NCBI GenBank assembly: GCA_017857395.1
Contig: JAFMDF010000066.1
Span: forward strand, 1 to 35,035
Source: Bacteroidota bacterium
Lineage (GTDB): Bacteria; Bacteroidota; Bacteroidia; Chitinophagales; Saprospiraceae
DNA: 35,035 bases
Direction of reading: 5' to 3'
Position 1 is the stretch's first letter. Each line of letters begins with the position of its first letter. The notes under the pieces are model-generated. The model was not told where the DNA came from. It was given only the letters and a program-made list of their open reading frames with translations, and did no database searches. Shown piece after piece: positions 27,862 to 35,035 of the stretch. Position numbers and translations under genes: made by a program.

Positions 27862-28043
27862 TTATCTTCTCCAATTTATTTCAACTTTTTCCTTTACTGC
27901 TCCACTCAAATTTATAACAACTCCTGAAGTATGTTTATTTTGTTCTAACGCTGTAATAATAGCTTCATACCAACTATATCTCCACGGTTTTTAGTAATAC
28001 CGAGTAATCCTCCTCTTAAAAGGTCAAGTTTTAGTTTTTTCAT
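27862..28043 (-). pseudogene. Small frameshifted ORF of unknown function
   Basis: Reading from ATG 28043, the first frame gives MKKLKLDLLRGGLLGITKNR. A shift of one base near CGTGG then gives a second open frame, WRYSWYEAIITALEQNKH and onward to INWRR and TAA at 27862. The combined product would be about 60 residues with well-ordered charged and hydrophobic residues, and restoring one base would join the two parts. I do not recognise the family. It lies in a 474-base gap between divergent genes. The rest of that gap (27715-27861 and 28044-28188) is AT-rich with no gene seen. Confidence 0.35.
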
Positions 28044-28188
28044 AGGTTATGATTAGAAAGATACAAATTCTATCCATTCTTTACAAAGAAACGATTTTTT
28101 TTAGTGATTTAAATTATTCCATTTTTATAAAAATCATTTTAATCAAAGATTAATGTATTTTGTGCTTTGTTATAACACACCTTAAAAT

Positions 28189-29637
28189 ATGAACAAAACA
28201 CACCACCAACTAGCGCCTAATCTAAAAACCTCCAGAATCTTAACAGGTCTCTGGCAAGTAGCAGATATGGAAAGAGGCGGAAAACAGTTGGATTTAGATA
28301 CAGCGGCAAAAGCCTTAATCCCCTATATTGAAGCTGGATTAACCACTTTTGATATGGCAGATCATTATGGTTCATCGGAATTGATTACGGGCATTTTACA
28401 TAAAAAATACATCGCTAAAGATAAAATTCAGCTACTCACTAAATGGGTGCCACCGCCGGGAAAAGTATCGAAAAAAGTAGTCAGAGAAGCAGTACAAATC
28501 TCTTTGGATAGAATGCAGTTAGAAACATTGGATGTCCTGCAATACCATGCATGGAATTATGCAGATGCTGCTTGGCTCGACCAATTATATTGGTTGCAAG
28601 AATTAAAAGAAGAAGGTTTAATCAAACAGTTGGGCTTAACAAACTTTGATACCCCGCATCTAAAAATGGTCTTGGATAGTGGGATAAAAGTCGTGTCCAA
28701 CCAAATTTGTTTCTCTTTATTAGATCAACGAGCCAATCATGGAATGTTGGCCTTATGCCAAGCTTATGGTGTCAAAGTTTTGGCTTTTGGTACATTAGCA
28801 GGTGGTTTTTTAAGTAACAAATGGCTACATCAACCAGAACCTGACATCAATAAATTAGCCACTTGGTCACAGATGAAATACAAACGATTTATTGACCAAA
28901 CAGGTAGCTGGGACAACTTTCAAGAATTATTACAAACTATCCATGAAATTGCCCTTGCTAAAGATGTTAGTATTGCTAATATTGCCAGTCGATATATTAT
29001 GGAACAGGAAGGCGTTGGCGGCGTTGTTATTGGCGCAAGACCAGGGAAAAGTGAACATGTTGCCTCCAACTTACGCTTATACGACCTTCAATTAGCAGAT
29101 GCTGAAAAAGCTACAATCAGTAAAGCTTTAACTACCTTAAAACCTATTCCTGGAGATTGTGGAGATGAATACCGTAAACCTCCATTTTTAACGGCTTCGG
29201 GTGATTTAAGCCATCATTTAGATAATTTCCCTGCACCTTATCGTACAAAAGAAGGACAAGATGGACGAACCCAAGTTTTGAGTGGCACAATTTGGGAAGA
29301 CTTAGCGGGATTCAGTCGAGCCGTCAAAAAAGGCAATCGAATATTGGTATCGGGTACGACTGCTACACATGGTGATAAATCAATTGGCGGTAACGACCCT
29401 GCTTCCCAAATGAATTTTATTATTGATAAAATTGAAGGGGCTTTGCAGTCTTTAGGCGCACGATTAGAAGATGTAGTGCGCACTCGGATTTTTATTCGAA
29501 ATGTGACTGATTGGGAACCAATTTCTAGGGCGCATGGAGCTCGTTTTAAAGATATTCAACCTGCGAATACTTTAGTACAGGCGAATCTGATTGGGGAAGA
29601 ATATCTGGTGGAGATGGAAGCGGAAGCGATTGTTTAA
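28189..29637 (+). CDS. Aldo/keto reductase fused to a C-terminal RidA-family domain
   Basis: The 482-residue protein joins two domains. Residues about 10-325 are an aldo/keto reductase that reduces carbonyls with NADPH. The catalytic tetrad is visible as D55 and Y60 (TFDMADHYGSSE), K85 (LLTKW) and H120 (LQYHAW), with the barrel motif KQLGLTNFD and the cofactor-loop segment GVVIGARPGKSEHVASN. A linker rich in Pro and Gly (about 330-360) leads to a RidA/YjgF domain (about 365-482: ISRAHGARFKDIQPANTLVQ, EMEAEAIV). The catalytic Arg of RidA imine deaminases sits in a PARxxV context; here that segment reads PANTLVQ, so Asn replaces it and deaminase activity is doubtful. No signal peptide, so cytoplasmic. 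A palindrome follows at 29721. Confidence 0.9.
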   Translation: MNKTHHQLAPNLKTSRILTGLWQVADMERGGKQLDLDTAAKALIPYIEAGLTTFDMADHYGSSELITGILHKKYIAKDKIQLLTKWVPPPGKVSKKVVREAVQISLDRMQLETLDVLQYHAWNYADAAWLDQLYWLQELKEEGLIKQLGLTNFDTPHLKMVLDSGIKVVSNQICFSLLDQRANHGMLALCQAYGVKVLAFGTLAGGFLSNKWLHQPEPDINKLATWSQMKYKRFIDQTGSWDNFQELLQTIHEIALAKDVSIANIASRYIMEQEGVGGVVIGARPGKSEHVASNLRLYDLQLADAEKATISKALTTLKPIPGDCGDEYRKPPFLTASGDLSHHLDNFPAPYRTKEGQDGRTQVLSGTIWEDLAGFSRAVKKGNRILVSGTTATHGDKSIGGNDPASQMNFIIDKIEGALQSLGARLEDVVRTRIFIRNVTDWEPISRAHGARFKDIQPANTLVQANLIGEEYLVEMEAEAIV

Positions 29638-29720
29638 TGATGAACGATAAACGATGAATGATAAATTAGTCAAAGGTCTATCAACTTATCAAATCTAGAA
29701 ATATAAACCTACCTAAATCC

Positions 29721-29777
29721 GTTGTCCTTTAATTATCCGTTGTAGGAATAAGATACAACGGATAATTAAAGGACAAC
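29721..29777. repeat. Perfect palindrome with 24-bp arms and 9-base loop
   Basis: Arms at 29721-29744 and 29754-29777 are exact complements. Each arm begins GTTG and carries ATCCGTTG near its inner end, as does the palindrome at 22015-22074 (about 16 of 24 aligned arm bases shared). It lies 51 bases before the start of the following lipoprotein gene and might sit in its 5' leader. No T-tract follows. Confidence 0.8.
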
Positions 29778-29827
29778 CAATTGGAATGTATTTAGGAAAT
29801 TACAGTATTAATAAAAAACAATTAATA

Positions 29828-31522
29828 ATGAAAAACCACTTTACCTTACTATTCTTATTTCTTGCGGTAAGCTTATTTACAAATTGCCAGCAAGCGCAAG
29901 AGCAAAAACAAGCAGTAGCTTCAATAACTGTTCCTACCTCTAAAAAATATACCGATTTAACTGCCCTATTCCAAGAATGGCGAACTTTTGAAAATCCACC
30001 AAAAAAAGACGGTGCACCAGATTATACCGCTGAGACCTTCAAAAAACGTTGGCCTGTGTTTGAGCAATTACAAGCTAAATTATTAGCCATTGATACAACG
30101 GACTGGCCAGTAGCTCAGCAAGTAGATTGGCATATCGTTTGGGCAGAAATGAATGGTTACGACTTTAATCATCGCATTCTAAAACCTTGGGAGAGAGATC
30201 CTGCTTTTTATAAATCGTTATGGATGAGTCGAAGTGATGTGCCTGCACATGAAGGCCCTACGCATCATGGGACAACGGAGATTTGGACTTATGAATTTCC
30301 TTTAAGTGCAACTGCAAAAACTAAATTATTAAACGATTTTAAAGTTATTCCAGTTTTAAACGAACAAGCTAAGCTAAATCTGACGGGCAATGCCAAAGAC
30401 CTTTGGATAGCAGGAATTCGAGACATCCGTTCCCAAAGTGCCAATCTTAAAAAGGTCATGGAGTATGAAGGCATTAAAGGCGATAGCGAACTAGTTGCTG
30501 CCATTCAAACAGCGATTACTTCAACGGATGGCTTAGTTACTTGGTTAGAAAAAGAAGCACCATCCAAAACAGGCCCATCTGGAATTGGCAAAGAAAATTA
30601 TACTTGGTATTTACAAAATGTACATTTAGTGCCTTTAACCTGGGAAGATGAAGTGATGATTTTAAAAAGAGAATTATCAAGAGCTTGGGCTTCTTTAAAA
30701 TTAGAAGAACATCGGAATCGGAAATTACCGCAGATGATAGCCGCTGATTCGCCTAAAGCTTATGACGAACTAGCAGAAAAATCGGCGAAAAGTTTAATGA
30801 CTTTTTTAGAAGATCAAGATATTGTGACTGTTAAAGATTATTTTGATCCTGCCTTACGGAAACATTTAGGGGGATTTGTTCCAAAAGAAACGCGTAATTT
30901 TTTCTGGATTACTGCTCATTATGATCAAAGACCGCTCTATTCCCATTTTTACCATTGGTTTGAATTGGCTCGAATGGATTTAACACCGCATCAAAGCGAG
31001 ATTCGCAAAAAACCATTGTTATATAATATTTTTGATTCTAGAAATGAAGGCATGGCAACAGCCGTAGAAGAAATGTTTATGCAAGCTGGTTTATATGATG
31101 ATAATCCTAGGGTGAAGGAGATTGTATATATTATGATTGCTCAACGAGCTGCTAGAGGTCTAGGTTCGCTTTATGCGCATGCCAATGAGATGACGATGGA
31201 AGAAGCTGGTGGTATTCATTCCGAATTTACGCCTAGAGGTTGGATGAAAACAGAGAAGGAATTATTGCTTTTTGAGCAGCATCTTTATCTCCGCCAACCA
31301 GGCTATGGGACGAGTTATATTACAGGGAAGCACTTGGTAGAAGAAACTTTAGCAGATTTTGCTAGACTGCAAGAAGGTAGTGGGACATCTTTTGAAATAA
31401 AGTCCTTTTTTGATGGTTTGAATAGTATCGGAAATATTCCAATTTCATTGGGGCGCTGGGAAATGACAGGGATTGATGCGGATGTTCGGGAGATTGTTAA
31501 GGGAGGAAGGAGTAGTAAATAA
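29828..31522 (+). CDS. DUF885-like lipoprotein lacking the zinc motif
   Basis: ATG 29828 gives a 564-residue lipoprotein ([20 protein letters not shown], Cys20). An upstream in-frame ATG at 29786 would add 14 residues before the signal. The C-terminal half resembles DUF885 in order: [19 protein letters not shown], then [16 protein letters not shown] where DUF885 has EGWALYAESLG, then [14 protein letters not shown] where DUF885 has TPGQALSYKIGQL. The HEAxPGHH motif expected before EGxA is absent; the corresponding stretch is [15 protein letters not shown]. It may be a catalytically altered or inactive relative of the product of 25894-27714. A terminator follows at 31556. The assignment rests on motif order rather than close identity. 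Confidence 0.75.
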   Translation: MKNHFTLLFLFLAVSLFTNCQQAQEQKQAVASITVPTSKKYTDLTALFQEWRTFENPPKKDGAPDYTAETFKKRWPVFEQLQAKLLAIDTTDWPVAQQVDWHIVWAEMNGYDFNHRILKPWERDPAFYKSLWMSRSDVPAHEGPTHHGTTEIWTYEFPLSATAKTKLLNDFKVIPVLNEQAKLNLTGNAKDLWIAGIRDIRSQSANLKKVMEYEGIKGDSELVAAIQTAITSTDGLVTWLEKEAPSKTGPSGIGKENYTWYLQNVHLVPLTWEDEVMILKRELSRAWASLKLEEHRNRKLPQMIAADSPKAYDELAEKSAKSLMTFLEDQDIVTVKDYFDPALRKHLGGFVPKETRNFFWITAHYDQRPLYSHFYHWFELARMDLTPHQSEIRKKPLLYNIFDSRNEGMATAVEEMFMQAGLYDDNPRVKEIVYIMIAQRAARGLGSLYAHANEMTMEEAGGIHSEFTPRGWMKTEKELLLFEQHLYLRQPGYGTSYITGKHLVEETLADFARLQEGSGTSFEIKSFFDGLNSIGNIPISLGRWEMTGIDADVREIVKGGRSSK

Positions 31523-31555
31523 TTTGGATTAAATCTATAAGAAATAGTAATTTAG

Positions 31556-31591
31556 ACACTTGGAGCGTCTTTCAGACCTCCAAGTGTTTTT
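31556..31591. terminator. Bidirectional hairpin between convergent genes
   Basis: ACACTTGGAGCGTCT (31556-31570) pairs with AGACCTCCAAGTGT (31574-31587) around the loop TTC, followed by a T5 run on the plus strand. It is the only structure in the 78-base gap between the convergent DUF885-like and NACHT/WD40 genes, so it probably ends transcription from the left and possibly from both sides. Confidence 0.75.
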
Positions 31592-31600
31592 CGAGCCGGT

Positions 31601-34600
31601 TCAACAAGGAATCACCTTATATTGATGTAATAAATCATGTTCTTGATTTGTCAAAGGTGGTGACCAGCGAACGGTTCTAAAATCAAGGTCGGCAACCATA
31701 AATCCAGGAACATTTTGAATGCCCCATAATTCTTTTTGAGTCGTTCTATTCCATTGCCTAAGGGTGCAATCTTGAGAAACGCTAAAAAAAGTAGCCTGCG
31801 CTTTATCATAAATTGCAGATAAAATATAACTGGTATGTCCTTCATAAACAACCTTGTCATTCAAATCAATCTGTCTAGTAGCGCCCTTTTCTTTTATGGG
31901 TAATTCGTATAATTTATTTTGTCGTTGCCCACCGATTAAAATATGTTTTTTATCAGGACTATAGGTAATGTAAAGAATTCGTTCTGCATTCAATTGTACA
32001 GAAAAGGATAGTTGCCCCGTTTGACTATCCCATTCTTCTATCGTACCATCTATTTTACCAACTAATATATAGCGTCCATCAAAATCCATTGTATAAACTC
32101 GTGTTGGGTTATTTTGATTAAATACTTGTTTGCTGCTATCTCCGTCGGTTTCTTCTGCTGACCAAAGATTAATAAGGCCATTTTTGCAACAAGTCACAAA
32201 CTGGCTGTCTGTTAGCTTGGGGCTAAAAACAATAGCCGTAATTGAATTTGATGCTTTCGGGTAGGTCGCTAACAAAGTCGTTATTTTAAGCGACCAAAGT
32301 AGTGTATGACCACCATCATCCCCCGAAACAACTGCACCCGTAACTTGATTGATAGCGATACTAGTAACGGTTGTCGAATGCTCCGTAAAACGACGAATAC
32401 ATTTGCCAGCTAAAGTCCATACTTGAATAATCCCCCATTCTCCACCCGTAACTAAAAGGGTCGGTACTCCTTTTGGGGAATAAATCGCCATGCTATAGGC
32501 AGCGCCCTCTCCTGCGAAAATAAGGTCTCGTTTTTGCTCCATAGTGTTCCATCGATGAAATGTGCCATTTTCAGAAGAAGCCAAAATCCAATCAGAATTG
32601 GGGATATTAATTAAAGTATTATAAGGACTAGCACTACAGGAAAAAGTATGAAGGACTTGCCCATTGAGCGTAGACCATTTTTTACTAGTTCCATCAAAAG
32701 AACCCGAATAAAAAGATTGGCCATTTGGATGATAGGCGATACTTGTAACTCGCCTAGGGTGTCCTTTAAATAGTTGAGTTGTTTTTATCTCCGCAGTTGT
32801 ATTCTTAGTAATTTCTTTAACGGGCCATTCATAAATATTATCATCTAAACCTGCTACTAAAACATATTTACCAGTTGGACTATAAGTGATATCGGCAAAT
32901 TGTGCATTCCGATTAAATTTAGGCGCTTGATTAAAAATAAAGCTTTGGGTAATTTTTTCTGTTTCTATAGCCCATTCTTTGATTTGCCAACTAGCGGCCG
33001 TCCTTTCTTTTGACAAAGCAATCATCTTTTTTCCTGATGGATTTTGCGCCAATGCTATTACATTTTCTTGGTAAAAAGAAGCTATTTTTTTACCTGTCCT
33101 TGTTGACAATTCTAAAATAACTCCTTGTGAGCCAACTAAAAAACTTTGCCCCTGTTTGGTGTAATCAACGGTGTTAATTTCTTTGAAATAACTATCTAGA
33201 CAGGTGGTAACAAATTGTTCAATCTTGTTTCCCTCCTCCTTGACTATTGTTGTTTTAGGCTTAGTGTAAGTAGCAATTGCTGCTACTTCCGTTTCCATTT
33301 TTTTAAGATAGTTTTTTATATGTTTTTGTAAATTAGTTTTGGTATAGTCTGTACCTAATTTTTTAGCCTCTATTTCCATCGCCTTAAAAACGGACTCTAT
33401 TTTAAATCCAGTAAGCAGCTGGGTGCTAATACTATAAGCCTTAAGTTTTTTTCCTTCTTGCGTACACCATTCTCTCACGGTACCATCCGCCGCTGCCGAT
33501 AGCATTTTTTCTTCTTTTGGATGATAGGCTACTGCACTAATAGCTGCCTGATGCCCTCGAAAAACATGTAAAGTCTTTCCTGTTGCTACTTCCCATTCAA
33601 TTAAACCGCTATCCGATGCACCAGTGATTAATCGTTGGCTATCGGGACTAAAAGCCATAGTTGTTACCCCCGAAAAATGCCCATAATGATTATGAAGTGT
33701 CCGAACAAATTCATTCGTTTCCACTAGCCATAATTTAATCGTATGGTCGTTGGAAGCGGTTGCCAAGTATTTTCCGTCAGGACTAATACTTATTTTATTT
33801 ACCTCTTTAGAATGCCCTTGTGGAAACCATTGACTAGGCGACAAGCAGCTATTGTCCCATCGGCTAGTAATTTTTTCTCCATCTTTTGTCAACTCAATAT
33901 GCTTCGTCCCATTAAAATCAAAACCTGTTAAATTAAGATTGGATAAATCCGCCCCTGCAAAAGTTTGTCTAGTTTGCTTCCAGATAGATAAAATATTCCA
34001 AATCGTATAACCTACTATTTTTTTATCCGTTATTCCTCTACAGAGGTCGAGTATTTTAGCCAAACTGGTTTTGATGTAATATTGCGCCCATTTCCTACCA
34101 GCAGGAACTAAGGCTGGTCGATTGCGATGTTCTCCAACTATTTCTCCCAACATTTTTTGTAAATTGGCGGGTAACCTACGGTCTTTCAATACAGTAGGTA
34201 ATCGCTCTTTTTCAAGTGCCAAATTAATTTCATTCAATAAATGTTTGGCTGCAAAAAAGTCTTGAAAACTTTGATGAAAAAAGCGCAAATGGACGCCTTC
34301 TCTAGTAATAGGATATAATGCTTGTTGAAAATCTTCCATCAATTCTTCAAATCGACTAATTGCATCAATTAGCGGAAGCGTACCTAACTGTAGCGCATGT
34401 ACATACTTTCGGTATCGCTTTATGGGGGTATGATTTAGACCAGAAGACAATAAAAAATCAGACTCGTAAAACCGTTGGAATGCCTCATTCACTATGATTT
34501 CAACATCTTTTTCTTCCAGCACTAATTGTTCCTTTTGTTCCATCTGATACGCTAGATAAGGCATCAAATGCTGCAAAAAGAAGTGGTTTCGGATATACGC

Positions 34601-34999
34601 TTCTGGATTCGATAGTTGCTCTTTTTCAAATGCTTCTAATTTTAACGCCATATACTGCCATAGTAATTCTCCTATTCCTCGCACTTCCCCTTGTACCATA
34701 TCTGATTCGCTTAACTTTTGGTAAAGATTAAGCATCATTGGATTTGCCAATAACTCATTTAAAGTATTGCTTCTCGTCGCATTATCTGTTCCTAAATATT
34801 GACTAACCGCTGAGGAAGATAAAGGTGCTAATTCCCATATATTGAAATCAACAGCAAACTGGTGATTGGAAGGGAATCGAGTACTGACAATGAGTTGAAT
34901 TCCACACGATTTTGCCATGCGACTCCATTCATTTAAATCAATTAATAAAGGAGTGATGTCCGCAGTAATTTCATTTAATCCATCTAGTGGTTTGCGCAA
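31601..34999 (-). CDS. C-terminal part of a NACHT-type STAND ATPase with 14 WD40 blades (5' end incomplete)
   Basis: The visible 1132 residues begin inside a NACHT ATPase domain. DGLNE (6-10) fits Walker B and IVSTRFP (37-43) fits the sensor strand, but the P-loop is absent. A helical region follows (about 110-345) with FHQSFQDFFAAKHLL (241-255), as in NACHT proteins, and a short pentapeptide-like stretch (FAGADLSNLNLTGFDF, 347-362). From about 394 I count 14 WD40 blades, enough for two seven-bladed propellers (PDGKYLATASNDHTIKLW is the first). An ~80-residue helical insertion (about 530-610) lies after blade 3. Such proteins are sensor ATPases linked to cell-death or anti-phage signalling in other bacteria; that role is inference here. 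The reading frame starts at TTG 34999. An in-frame TGA lies at 35024-35026, while the adjacent frame is open to the window edge (KEIEEY), so the N-terminus is probably frameshifted. Confidence 0.85.
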   Translation of the reverse strand: MRKPLDGLNEITADITPLLIDLNEWSRMAKSCGIQLIVSTRFPSNHQFAVDFNIWELAPLSSSAVSQYLGTDNATRSNTLNELLANPMMLNLYQKLSESDMVQGEVRGIGELLWQYMALKLEAFEKEQLSNPEAYIRNHFFLQHLMPYLAYQMEQKEQLVLEEKDVEIIVNEAFQRFYESDFLLSSGLNHTPIKRYRKYVHALQLGTLPLIDAISRFEELMEDFQQALYPITREGVHLRFFHQSFQDFFAAKHLLNEINLALEKERLPTVLKDRRLPANLQKMLGEIVGEHRNRPALVPAGRKWAQYYIKTSLAKILDLCRGITDKKIVGYTIWNILSIWKQTRQTFAGADLSNLNLTGFDFNGTKHIELTKDGEKITSRWDNSCLSPSQWFPQGHSKEVNKISISPDGKYLATASNDHTIKLWLVETNEFVRTLHNHYGHFSGVTTMAFSPDSQRLITGASDSGLIEWEVATGKTLHVFRGHQAAISAVAYHPKEEKMLSAAADGTVREWCTQEGKKLKAYSISTQLLTGFKIESVFKAMEIEAKKLGTDYTKTNLQKHIKNYLKKMETEVAAIATYTKPKTTIVKEEGNKIEQFVTTCLDSYFKEINTVDYTKQGQSFLVGSQGVILELSTRTGKKIASFYQENVIALAQNPSGKKMIALSKERTAASWQIKEWAIETEKITQSFIFNQAPKFNRNAQFADITYSPTGKYVLVAGLDDNIYEWPVKEITKNTTAEIKTTQLFKGHPRRVTSIAYHPNGQSFYSGSFDGTSKKWSTLNGQVLHTFSCSASPYNTLINIPNSDWILASSENGTFHRWNTMEQKRDLIFAGEGAAYSMAIYSPKGVPTLLVTGGEWGIIQVWTLAGKCIRRFTEHSTTVTSIAINQVTGAVVSGDDGGHTLLWSLKITTLLATYPKASNSITAIVFSPKLTDSQFVTCCKNGLINLWSAEETDGDSSKQVFNQNNPTRVYTMDFDGRYILVGKIDGTIEEWDSQTGQLSFSVQLNAERILYITYSPDKKHILIGGQRQNKLYELPIKEKGATRQIDLNDKVVYEGHTSYILSAIYDKAQATFFSVSQDCTLRQWNRTTQKELWGIQNVPGFMVADLDFRTVRWSPPLTNQEHDLLHQYKVIPC

Positions 35000-35035
35000 G
35001 AAGTTAGCGGCAGTTAATATTCTTCAATTTCTTTC

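Noticed and set aside
1-35035. Complete phage-defence island or biosynthetic cluster
   Set aside because: The defence-like pieces (DUF1016, NACHT/WD40) are broken or partial and not adjacent, and no biosynthetic core enzymes are present.

Overview
The window looks like chromosome of a Bacteroidota bacterium, probably in or near the Saprospiria. That placement is inference. It rests on an AT-rich sequence with A-rich leaders instead of Shine-Dalgarno sites, a SusC/SusD pair, many short-signal lipoproteins ending in S-C or G-C, an RRM protein with a glycine tail, DUF885 lipoproteins and NACHT/WD40 proteins. I saw no tRNA, rRNA, CRISPR array, transposase or phage gene.

Layout. 27-1910 (-) is an exported clan GH-A-like glycosidase with a C-terminal FnIII domain. 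2726-3454 (+) is an unrecognised exported protein. 4312-9435 (+) is an outer-membrane uptake operon: SusC-like TonB-dependent transporter, SusD-like lipoprotein and a small beta-rich lipoprotein. 9851-15504 (+) is a cyclic-nucleotide region: a class III cyclase with a TolB/FlgO-like and TPR C-terminus, a 5' remnant of a metallo-beta-lactamase-fold gene, and a seven-helix receptor cyclase cut by one in-frame TAA. 15664-16684 holds a truncated DUF1016/YhcG gene and an NTF2-like lipoprotein. 16991-25646 (+) carries a large Asp-box propeller protein, a two-domain VOC lipoprotein, an RRM protein, a LysM/M23 peptidase and an APC permease. 25894-31522 has two DUF885-like lipoproteins on opposite strands around an aldo/keto reductase-RidA fusion. 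The right end (-) is the C-terminal part of a NACHT-type STAND ATPase with 14 WD40 blades; its 5' part appears frameshifted at the window edge.

Two themes stand out. First, gene decay: five loci (MBL remnant, receptor cyclase, DUF1016, a small frameshifted ORF near 28 kb, and the NACHT N-terminus) show interruptions, three of them in the signalling and nuclease stretch at 12-16 kb. Second, nearly every intergenic gap carries a palindrome. Some look like ordinary terminators. Others form families: three copies of a TTACCCC..GGGGTAA hairpin, two 24-bp-arm palindromes sharing CCGTTG, two palindromes sharing GGAC..GTCCGA, and a nested 216-bp element. These look like dispersed, possibly mobile, intergenic palindromes. 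I found no convincing complete new defence or biosynthetic system. The strongest leads are the stop-split receptor cyclase next to a second cyclase and a hydrolase remnant, the AKR-RidA fusion, and the palindrome families.
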